The notes under the pieces were generated by a model. The model searched no databases, had not been told where the DNA came from, and saw only the letters and a program-made list of their open reading frames with translations. DNA of 64,000 nt, from NCBI GenBank assembly GCA_949743955.1, contig CATJVQ010000026.1:62001-126000 (forward strand), given 5' to 3'. The stretch's first letter is position 1. The number at the start of each line of letters is the position of its first letter. Position numbers and translations under genes: made by a program. The DNA comes from an uncultured Oscillospiraceae bacterium (lineage in GTDB: Bacteria > Bacillota > Clostridia > Oscillospirales > Ruminococcaceae). Positions 9,241 through 17,108 of the stretch are shown piece by piece.

Positions 9241-9948
9241 ATGAAAAAAACAAATCGAAAACTTTTTCCTTTTATCCTGCTGGCCGTGCTGCTCTGTGCC
9301 GCACTTATCGCGGCGTCCGCCGCCCTCTGGCCGTGGTTCTCGTCCCTCTCCACAGAGGCGGGGCAGGAGGAGCTGCGGGCGTTCGTCTCCTCCATGGGCG
9401 TCCTCGGCTGGGCGGTGATGCTCGGGCTGCAGGTTCTTCAGATTGTCGTCGCCGTCATTCCCGGCGAGCCGGTTGAAATCCTCATGGGCGCGCTCTACGG
9501 CGCCTGGGGCGGCTTTCTCACGTGCGAACTGGGTGTCCTCATCGGTTCATGCGGAGTGTTTTATGCCGTCCGCGCGCTCGGCACGCCGCTGGTGCGCGCT
9601 GTCTTCGGGGAGGAGAAGCTCCGAAGCTTCGCGTTTTTACAGAACACACAGAAGCTCGAAGCCCTCACGTTCCTCCTCTTTTTCATTCCCGGCACGCCCA
9701 AGGATGTGCTCACCTATGTCGCCGGGCTGACCCCCATCCGCCCCCTGCGCTTTCTGGGGATCGCGCTCTTCGCGCGCATCCCGTCCATCCTCTCCTCGAC
9801 ATGGGGCGGCTCCTCACTGGCCGAGGGGGACTGGGTGAAGAGCCTCCTCATCTTCGCTGTGGTGGGATCTGTCTCACTCATCGGGATCTGGGCGCACAAA
9901 AAGCTGATGGAGCGCATCCATAGAAAGGAGGGGCCTACTGAAGCGTGA
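9241..9948 (+). CDS. TVP38/TMEM64 (VTT/DedA-like) family membrane protein
   Basis: VTT-like core IPGEPVEILMGALYGAWGGFLTCELGVLIGS...FFIPGTPKDVLTYVAGLT; start re-called to ATG 9241. Confidence 0.85.
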   Translation: MKKTNRKLFPFILLAVLLCAALIAASAALWPWFSSLSTEAGQEELRAFVSSMGVLGWAVMLGLQVLQIVVAVIPGEPVEILMGALYGAWGGFLTCELGVLIGSCGVFYAVRALGTPLVRAVFGEEKLRSFAFLQNTQKLEALTFLLFFIPGTPKDVLTYVAGLTPIRPLRFLGIALFARIPSILSSTWGGSSLAEGDWVKSLLIFAVVGSVSLIGIWAHKKLMERIHRKEGPTEA

Positions 9949-11167
9949 CCTTGTGGAAGACCTTCTTCCCCTTGCGGATGATGAGGCCCTCTGTGAGATC
10001 GGCGGGGGTGTAGGCAGCGTTCGCGTCGGAGACCTTTTCGTCCCCCGCCGTGACACCGCCCTGCTGGATGAGGCGCCGACCCTCCGCCTTCGAGGGGATG
10101 AGCCCCGCGGCGAGCATCATGTCGAGAATTGTAATCTTCCCGTCGGTAAACGCATCCGGCGGCAGGGCGGTCGAAGGCATATTTTCGCTCCCGCCCGCGC
10201 CGAAGATCGATCGCGCCGCCTCGAGCGCATGGTCGGCGTCCTCCTTGGAGTGGACCATCTTCGTCACCTCATAGGCGAGCGTTTCCTTGGCGCGGTTGAG
10301 CGCCTCTCCCTGCCACGACTCCATCGCCTCGATCTCCTCGATAGGCAGGAACGTGAGCAGCTTAAGGCAGCGGATGACGTCGGCATCGTCGATATTGCGC
10401 CAGTACTGGAAGAATTCGTACGGCGGCGTCTTCTCCGGATCGAGCCAGACGGCGCCCTTCTCTGTCTTGCCCATCTTCTTGCCCTCTTTGGTGGTTAAGA
10501 GTGTAAAGGTCATGCCGCTGACCTCCTGCCCCTCCACCCGGCGCACGAGCTCCACGCCGCCGATGATGTTTGACCACTGATCGTCCCCGCCCAGCTCCAT
10601 GCGGCAGCCATAGGTGCGGAAAAGGTGCAGGAAATCGTAGCTCTGCATGATCATGTAGTTAAACTCGAGGAACGAGAGCCCCTTCTCCATCCGGGTGCGG
10701 AAGCATTCGGCGGTGAGCATCTTGTTGACAGAGAAATGCACGCCCACGTCGCGCAGCATTTCAATATAATTGAGCTTCTTGAGCCAGTCGCCGTTGCGGG
10801 CAATGAACGCCTTCCCCTTTTCACCGGGCTCGCCGAACTCGAGGAGCTTGGACATCTGCTTCTGGAAGCATGCGGCGTTGTGGTCAATCTGCTCCGGGGA
10901 GAGCATTTTGCGCATATCCGTTTTGCCGGTGGGGTCGCCCACGAGGGTGGTGCCCGTCCCGAGCAGGACGATGGGCTGATGTCCCGCGCGCTGGAGGCGC
11001 GCCATCGTGACAAGCTGGAGGAAATGCCCGACATGCAGGCTGTCCGCAGTCGGATCGTAGCCGGTGTAGAAGGTGACGGATTCATTCGTCAGCCGCTGTT
11101 CGATGACTTCCGGATGTGTCATCTGCGCGATGAGGCCGCGGCGCTGGAGTTCTTCAAAAATGTTCAT
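9935..11167 (-). CDS. tyrS: Tyrosyl-tRNA synthetase
   Basis: GYDPTADSLHVGHFLQ class I signature, KMGKTEKGAVWL (KMSKS-like), C-terminal S4 domain. Confidence 0.96.
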   Translation of the reverse strand: MNIFEELQRRGLIAQMTHPEVIEQRLTNESVTFYTGYDPTADSLHVGHFLQLVTMARLQRAGHQPIVLLGTGTTLVGDPTGKTDMRKMLSPEQIDHNAACFQKQMSKLLEFGEPGEKGKAFIARNGDWLKKLNYIEMLRDVGVHFSVNKMLTAECFRTRMEKGLSFLEFNYMIMQSYDFLHLFRTYGCRMELGGDDQWSNIIGGVELVRRVEGQEVSGMTFTLLTTKEGKKMGKTEKGAVWLDPEKTPPYEFFQYWRNIDDADVIRCLKLLTFLPIEEIEAMESWQGEALNRAKETLAYEVTKMVHSKEDADHALEAARSIFGAGGSENMPSTALPPDAFTDGKITILDMMLAAGLIPSKAEGRRLIQQGGVTAGDEKVSDANAAYTPADLTEGLIIRKGKKVFHKVTLQ

Positions 11168-11209
11168 GCTTTACCTCTTCCTTTCTGGATTGTCCGGGGC
11201 AAAGGGGAT

Positions 11210-11532
11210 GTTGTCTTCAATCGCTAATCGTTCAACGAGAAATATAACGCCCTCTGCCCGATATATGGATCGAGCAGAGGGCGAAAATGCTTTCGCGGTA
11301 CCACCTCTTTTTGCCCCGCCCGCATACCTGGTCAGAACGGACGGCGGCCTCACGGGGACCTGACAGTCCCCCGGCGCTTTAACGGGCGCAAGCGGCCCAC
11401 CCTACTGCGTTTCCGGTTCGGGCGGCGGCTCGGAAAGGTATTCGCCCGCCCTTGCCTTACGCGCTTTCACCCACCGCGCGCTCTCTGAAAGGTCCGATAC
11501 GGGTTACTCTTTTTCGTCACAGCCTTTATCTG
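11210..11532 (-). ncRNA. T-box leader of tyrS (Tyr specifier UAC)
   Basis: Minus strand AGGTGGTACCGCG T-box sequence at 11294-11306; candidate specifier TAC at 11439-11441 (GAATACCTTTCCGAG); terminator GCCCTCTGC...GCAGAGGGC at 11249-11283. Confidence 0.9.
11249..11283 (-). terminator. T-box regulated terminator
   Basis: 10-bp stem CGCCCTCTGC/GCAGAGGGCG just after the T-box sequence, followed on minus strand by GTTATATTTCTC. Confidence 0.8.
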
Positions 11533-11538
11533 CTCCTC

Positions 11539-11567
11539 AGTATAACCGGCGGCGGCCGTTTTGTCAA
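11539..11567 (-). promoter_or_regulatory. Sigma70-type promoter driving T-box-tyrS
   Basis: Minus strand TTGACA-N17-TATACT. Confidence 0.8.
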
Positions 11568-11604
11568 CCCCGGTTTTAATCCCTGCCGCCGGCAGAAAGC
11601 CACG

Positions 11605-12459
11605 TCACAGCCGCCGGGCGAGGAAGTCGAGCACCGCCTCATGCACGGCCTCGCTCCAGAACGACCCTTCGTGGGGAGCGCCATTGATGCAGATCATCTC
11701 CGCGTCGTGCCCGGCCGCGAGCAGGGCCTCATACATCTGCGTGCCCTGCTCATAGGGGACCATCTCGTCCGCGTCGCCGTGCAGGAGCAGCATGGGCGGG
11801 ACATTTTTCACCTCGGGCAGGATGCACAGCGGGCTCATCTGCCGCAGCAGATCCGCATGCGCCGCCGGATCCCCGCCCAGGAAGGTGGTCAGCGCCTCCA
11901 GGTTTTCCTTCCCTCGCGCCGCCATCAGCGGCCCGAGGTCCGACGGACCGAAGCACTCCACTGAGAGCTGGACAGCATCGGAATACGCCGCGTATTCGCT
12001 GGTGCGGTAGCGCTCGTCGTCGCCGGTGAGGGCGATGAGCATGCTCGTGTTCCCGCCGCTCGACGTGCCGAAAAAGCAGACACGCTCCGGATCCACGCCG
12101 AATTCCTTCGCGTTCGCGCGCAGGAAGCGGACGGCCGTCTTCGCGTCCTGCAAAAACGCCGGGGCCGGGTGCCCGTCGAGCCGGCTGCGGTGCGTGATGC
12201 TCGCCACGACATAGCCTGCGCGCGCATACCCCGCGAGCTGCGGCAGCTCGTAGTTGACATCCGGGCTCGTCCACGCGCTGCCCTGCAAAAAGACGATGAG
12301 CGGATACCGCCTTTCATCCCCTTCCTCGCGCCAGGGGGTGAGAATCTGCATCGTTAAGGGTGTCCCCGACGCGGTGGAGAACACCACGTCCGGCACGCGG
12401 CACGCCAGCCCCCGCAGGCGCGGATTATGCGGAATATGGCGGATATAGGCCTCTTTCAT
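11605..12459 (-). CDS. Alpha/beta hydrolase (esterase/lipase, BD-FAE-like)
   Basis: VFLQGSAWTSPDV, FFGTSSGGNTSMLIALTG, HGDADEMVPYEQG. Confidence 0.8.
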   Translation of the reverse strand: MKEAYIRHIPHNPRLRGLACRVPDVVFSTASGTPLTMQILTPWREEGDERRYPLIVFLQGSAWTSPDVNYELPQLAGYARAGYVVASITHRSRLDGHPAPAFLQDAKTAVRFLRANAKEFGVDPERVCFFGTSSGGNTSMLIALTGDDERYRTSEYAAYSDAVQLSVECFGPSDLGPLMAARGKENLEALTTFLGGDPAAHADLLRQMSPLCILPEVKNVPPMLLLHGDADEMVPYEQGTQMYEALLAAGHDAEMICINGAPHEGSFWSEAVHEAVLDFLARRL

Positions 12460-12528
12460 TGGAATGCTTCCTCCTTATCAGTCAGACGTTTTCCTCTAGT
12501 GTACCAGCTTTCGGCGTCCATGGCAATA

Positions 12529-12557
12529 TTGCCCGTACGCATTTTTTGCGGTATAAT
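12529..12557 (+). promoter_or_regulatory. Promoter of fbp
   Basis: TTGCCC-N17-TATAAT. Confidence 0.6.
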
Positions 12558-12588
12558 ACCAATAGTAAATAGAAGGAGGCGCATTTTT

Positions 12589-14583
12589 TTGGCACAAACC
12601 GTTACACCTGGCGCGCAGCTCGAGGAGAACCGCCGGTATCTTGCGACACTCGCCCTCCAGTACCCTACTGTCCAGTCCGCCGCGACAGAAATCATCCATT
12701 TGCAGGCCATGCTCGGCCTCCCGAAGGGGACAGAGCACTTTCTCTCCGACCTGCACGGCGAATACGAGGCATTTGAGCATATTCTCTCCAACGCCTCCGG
12801 CGTTATCCGCGAAAAGGTGGACATCCTCTTTTCCTCCACCCTTCCCGCCGCTGAGCGCGCCGCCTTGAGCACGCTCATCTATTACCCCCTCCCCAAGCTC
12901 GACGAGGTCAAGCGCACCACTTCCGATATGAACGAGTGGTACCGCCTGACACTACGCCGCCTCATCGCGGTATGCCGCCTCGCAGCTTCCAAGTATACGC
13001 GTGCGAAGGTTCGCGCCGCGTTCCCGCACGGGTTTGAGGATATCCTCGACGAACTGCTCCACGCCGGGCTCGAGGATGAAAACCAGGAGAGCTATTACAA
13101 AAATATCATCGCCTCCATCATCGAGCTCGAGCGGGCTGACGCGTTCATCGAAGCGCTGTGCACGGCGATTAAGCGCCTGGTCGTGGACCGGCTGCACATC
13201 GTGGGGGACATCTTCGACCGCGGCCCCCGCGCCGACATCATCCTCGATGCGCTCATGCAGCATCACTGCGTGGACATCCAGTGGGGCAATCACGACATTC
13301 TTTGGATGGGCGCGGCCGCCGGAAGCCGGACATGCGTGGCCAATGTGCTCAACAACTCCATCACCTACTCGAACCTTGAGGTCATCGAGATGGGATACGG
13401 CATCAGCCTGCGCCCGCTTGCGCTCTTCGCGCGCGAGATCTACGGGGATGTCAGTGTGGACCGGTTCCTTCCCAAGCCCCTGGAAAAGGAGCGCTATAAG
13501 CCAGGGGATCTCCTTCTCACGGCCCAGATGCACAAGGCCATCGCCGTCATCCTCTTCAAGCTCGAGGGGCAGATCATCCTGCGCAACCCCGGCTTTCATA
13601 TGGACGATCGCCTCCTGCTCGACAGAATCGATTACGTCCGCGGGACGGTACACATCGGAGAGGCGGAATATCCGCTGCGCGACACGGACTTCCCGACTAT
13701 CAACCCCGCCGACCCCTATGCGCTCTCTGCCGAAGAGGATGAGGTCATGCAGCAGCTCTCCGCCGCCTTCTCGAACAGCGAGAAGCTCCAGCGCCACGCC
13801 CGGTTCCTCTACTCCAACGGCGGGCTGTATAAATGCGTCAACGGGAACCTTCTGTTCCATGGTTGCATCCCCATGAACGAGGACGGAACCCTCATGGAGT
13901 TCGAGTGCGGACGCCGCCTCTGCGGGCGCGCCTACCTCGACTATGCCGAAGCCATGGCCCGGCAGGGATACTATGCCCGCCACGGCTCGCCCCAGCGCCA
14001 GTTCGGCAAGGACTTCCTGTGGTTCCTCTGGTGCGGGCGCCACTCCCCGCTCTTTGGGCGGGAGAAGATGGCCACCTTCGAGCGGCTGCTCGTGGAGGAT
14101 CAGGCCACATGGGCGGAGCCGAAAAACGCCTACTACCGCTACGCCGAAAGCGAGGAGACGTGCGTGCAGCTGCTCGAAGGGTTCGGCCTCTCGGGGGAAC
14201 ACTCGCATATCATCAACGGCCATGTCCCCGTGCGCAGCAAGGATGGGGAGTCCCCTGTTAAGGCGAACGGGCGCCTCATCGTCATCGACGGCGGCTTCTG
14301 CCGGGCCTACCAGCCGCAGACAGGCATCGCTGGATACACGCTCGTTTACAATTCCCACGGCATCCGCATCATCTCGCACGAGCCGTTCGACTCGGTTCAG
14401 TCGGCTATCCGCAATAATACGGACATCCTCTCCTCCTCTATGGTCTTCGAGACAGTGCGCGAGCGCATCCTCGCCGGCGAGACGGACGCGGGCGACGAAA
14501 TCCGCGGCCGGATCGATGGTCTGCGCATGCTCCTCGACGCCTACCGATCCGGCTTTTTGAAGGAGACCATCCAGGCCGATTGA
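12589..14583 (+). CDS. fbp: Fructose-1,6-bisphosphatase class III
   Basis: FLSDLHGEYEAFEHIL, IVGDIFDRGPRADIILD, QWGNHDILWMGAAAGS metallophosphatase motifs; TTG start at 12589 behind AGAAGGAGG. Confidence 0.93.
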   Translation: MAQTVTPGAQLEENRRYLATLALQYPTVQSAATEIIHLQAMLGLPKGTEHFLSDLHGEYEAFEHILSNASGVIREKVDILFSSTLPAAERAALSTLIYYPLPKLDEVKRTTSDMNEWYRLTLRRLIAVCRLAASKYTRAKVRAAFPHGFEDILDELLHAGLEDENQESYYKNIIASIIELERADAFIEALCTAIKRLVVDRLHIVGDIFDRGPRADIILDALMQHHCVDIQWGNHDILWMGAAAGSRTCVANVLNNSITYSNLEVIEMGYGISLRPLALFAREIYGDVSVDRFLPKPLEKERYKPGDLLLTAQMHKAIAVILFKLEGQIILRNPGFHMDDRLLLDRIDYVRGTVHIGEAEYPLRDTDFPTINPADPYALSAEEDEVMQQLSAAFSNSEKLQRHARFLYSNGGLYKCVNGNLLFHGCIPMNEDGTLMEFECGRRLCGRAYLDYAEAMARQGYYARHGSPQRQFGKDFLWFLWCGRHSPLFGREKMATFERLLVEDQATWAEPKNAYYRYAESEETCVQLLEGFGLSGEHSHIINGHVPVRSKDGESPVKANGRLIVIDGGFCRAYQPQTGIAGYTLVYNSHGIRIISHEPFDSVQSAIRNNTDILSSSMVFETVRERILAGETDAGDEIRGRIDGLRMLLDAYRSGFLKETIQAD

Positions 14584-14646
14584 CAAAGATAGCGGAAATG
14601 TGTATAATAATGGGGAAATTTGTGAACGAAAAGAGGTTTCCCTGTT

Positions 14647-15306
14647 TTGAACTGTAAACGCTGGCTTTCCTCCGCCATGGCGGTTATCCTGCTGTTTTCA
14701 GCGGCGGTGCCTGTCTCGGCGGCGGATGAGGAGGCCGAAGAAGAGGACGAGCCCTCCTATTCTGTAATCCTCAACGAGGCTGAGCTCGACCCTGAGCCTC
14801 CCGCGTGTGAGGAACTGAATGAGTATGTGGACGAGCTCCTCGATGAACTGACCGACGAGGATATGGACACCTATGAGAAGGTCATCTCCTGTTATGACTA
14901 TCTGATCGACACTGTCTCCTATGGTTCGCATATGCGCTATCTGGGCACCCCTCTGGGAGATACAACCTGCCGGGCCATTTATAACGGCTACGGCGAAGTT
15001 GAAGGGTTCGGTGCTGTCGCGCTGAGCGCCGGGGTGGGAATGTGCAACGCCTACGCTTCCGCCTTCATTCTTATGACACGATCGCTCGGGCTGGACAGCC
15101 ATCTGGTCGAGGGCTCCACTCGATCCGGGAACGGCTCCTATGCCTATCACAAATGGGCGGAAATCGATATCGACGGCGAGACCTATGTCTTCGATCCGCA
15201 GCTCGAACAGAGCCTGCGCCGGTATAATCTGCCTGACTATTCTGTCTTCTGTAAGACATACGACGAGATCCCCGGCCGTTACATACGTTCTGCACGCAAC
15301 GATTAA
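14647..15306 (+). CDS. Secreted transglutaminase-like protein
   Basis: Signal peptide MNCKRWLSSAMAVILLFSAAVPVSAA; C-H-D triad candidates GMCNAYASAF / YHKWAEI / YVFDPQ. Confidence 0.7.
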   Translation: MNCKRWLSSAMAVILLFSAAVPVSAADEEAEEEDEPSYSVILNEAELDPEPPACEELNEYVDELLDELTDEDMDTYEKVISCYDYLIDTVSYGSHMRYLGTPLGDTTCRAIYNGYGEVEGFGAVALSAGVGMCNAYASAFILMTRSLGLDSHLVEGSTRSGNGSYAYHKWAEIDIDGETYVFDPQLEQSLRRYNLPDYSVFCKTYDEIPGRYIRSARND

Positions 15307-15318
15307 ACAATTAAAAAC

Positions 15319-15343
15319 GCGGACGCTGTCAGGCAGCGTCCGC
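15319..15343. terminator. Bidirectional intrinsic terminator
   Basis: GCGGACGCTG-tcagg-CAGCGTCCGC flanked by A-rich and T-rich tracts. Confidence 0.75.
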
Positions 15344-15373
15344 TGTTTTAGTTTGCGGCAATTCCCGATATCC

Positions 15374-15850
15374 TCAGGATTCATAAAATACTCCGCGTAT
15401 AATATTTGTGAATATATCCGTTTCTTTGAGTGAATGGGCCTTTCCCTTCCACCGGACTACAGCGGGACCCGCCTCGAGACAGATATCGCCGCCCGCTTTG
15501 AGATGATACGTAACAGACACCTCCGGTTCCCCGCCCTCTTCACCAAACAGGCAGTAGTTTAAAAAACCGGCCGCCTGAACAATCAGGCGTACATCGTCCC
15601 GCCCCGTGACCTTCCGCTCCTTACCGCCGTAAACAAGGGTGACGCTCTCCACCGCGTCCGCCTCCGGCAGGCCCATGAGCGGGATTCCGTGGAGCGCTAT
15701 CCATCCCGCCGCACTTACCGCGCAGGCGATCAGCACGCTCAAAAGCGTATTCCATGAGAAAAAATAGATACCGGTAGGGCCGGTATCTATTTTTTTCGAA
15801 TGTTCTTCTCCCGCCGGTTTACTCCTGCCCATTCTCGGCTTCCTCTTCAT
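15374..15850 (-). CDS. Membrane-anchored protein of unknown function (start uncertain)
   Basis: One TM segment (WNTLLSVLIACAVSAAGWIAL) followed by a soluble domain; first ~35 codons overlap a terminator-like hairpin. Confidence 0.55.
   Translation of the reverse strand: MKRKPRMGRSKPAGEEHSKKIDTGPTGIYFFSWNTLLSVLIACAVSAAGWIALHGIPLMGLPEADAVESVTLVYGGKERKVTGRDDVRLIVQAAGFLNYCLFGEEGGEPEVSVTYHLKAGGDICLEAGPAVVRWKGKAHSLKETDIFTNIIRGVFYES
15759..15795. terminator. Bidirectional terminator-like hairpin downstream of EAL-HDOD gene
   Basis: Perfect 16-bp inverted repeat AAAAAATAGATACCGG-taggg-CCGGTATCTATTTTTT. Confidence 0.75.
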
Positions 15851-17069
15851 AAGGCATCATCAGATCATGCCAGATGGTATTGACATATTCCACACACTCA
15901 AAGTACTTCTGCGTGATGATGTTCACCGGCAGATCCAGTGCGCGCGCATGGCTTGTCATCCCTGTCCAGTCGGCATTTTCGTATGTGAGTACAAGCTGGA
16001 TCAGGTTCCCGCAGCACCCCTCGCCGGCCAGAAGCGCCTGCTTGATCTCATCGGAAATGGAGAGCTCTCCCAACGCCTCCTCGAGCGGCACTTCCATGAG
16101 CGCCCCCAGTGTGGAAAACATGCCCAGCAGATACGCCTCCGACTTGGAGATCGTCAGTGCAGAGATGTACGGAGAGAGCTCCGCGCAGAAGTTGGCCCGC
16201 AGGAACGAAATTTTGACCAGCTCCTCATTCATTCCATCCCGATCCCGCTTGAAGGAGAGCAGGTATATCCACTGCCGGAGCTGCCCCAGACCCAGAATCA
16301 CCAGCGCCTGCTTAACGCTTTTAGCCCGGTTGCGCAGGGCAAAATACGCAGAGTTGACAAGCTTAATCAGCGAAAAGGCGAGCGTCACGTCCCGGGAAAT
16401 GATGGCCGCAATCTCATCCACATCCGGCTCGTCCTTCGAGATGGCCATGACAAGCTGGAAGAAATTCGACTGCATATGGTCCATATGGCGGGTCTTCGTA
16501 TTCGTCCCCTGCGCGACGAATGTCCCCTGGATATACTGACATCCCAGCTCACGCGCCCGGTCCAGCACCTGCTGATTATCGACGTTATAGGCCACAATCT
16601 CCTTTTTAAAGCTCTTCCCGGTACTGATGATATTTTCAAGCGACGGAGCGTCCGGATTGGAAAAGTCGACCTTTACCACGTCAACCGCGTCGAAAATATT
16701 GAAATAGCGCGGATTAAAGGCAAAGTCCTTCACCGCGATGCGGTACCCCTGCTTCTGGTAATCCAGAATGATCCGCTGCGCGAGGGGGTGAACGATAGCG
16801 CTGTCCTCAATCTGGATGACCAGCTTCTGCGGGCTGAAAATCTTGGGGACATTTTTGAGCAGCAGGTTGGGCGTAAAGGTCAAATACGCCGTTTTTCCGC
16901 CTAGGAACTTATCACTGTCCACCTGAAGCAGAAAATCCTCAATCGCGTTGGCGACATCGGAATCCTTCCCGCCGTACAGACTGTCTGCTCCCTCCTGATA
17001 CAGGATTTCATACGCTACCACATTCCGTCTCTCATCCAGGATAGGCTGCCGGACGATACAGGTCTCCAT
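15819..17069 (-). CDS. EAL (degenerate)-HDOD signalling protein, YuxH-like
   Basis: METCIVRQPILDERRNVVAYEILYQ (EIL at the EAL position), C-terminal HDOD region (SLIKLVNSAYFALRNRAKSVKQALVILGLGQLRQW). Confidence 0.85.
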   Translation of the reverse strand: METCIVRQPILDERRNVVAYEILYQEGADSLYGGKDSDVANAIEDFLLQVDSDKFLGGKTAYLTFTPNLLLKNVPKIFSPQKLVIQIEDSAIVHPLAQRIILDYQKQGYRIAVKDFAFNPRYFNIFDAVDVVKVDFSNPDAPSLENIISTGKSFKKEIVAYNVDNQQVLDRARELGCQYIQGTFVAQGTNTKTRHMDHMQSNFFQLVMAISKDEPDVDEIAAIISRDVTLAFSLIKLVNSAYFALRNRAKSVKQALVILGLGQLRQWIYLLSFKRDRDGMNEELVKISFLRANFCAELSPYISALTISKSEAYLLGMFSTLGALMEVPLEEALGELSISDEIKQALLAGEGCCGNLIQLVLTYENADWTGMTSHARALDLPVNIITQKYFECVEYVNTIWHDLMMPYEEEAENGQE

Positions 17070-17108
17070 GCTTATGACCTCTCTTCGCTTTTCGATTACA
17101 GACTGCTT

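Noticed and set aside
12952-14586. 544-aa minus-strand ORF over fbp
   Set aside because: Shadow ORF of fbp; no recognisable domain, and the plus-strand gene has promoter, RBS and family motifs
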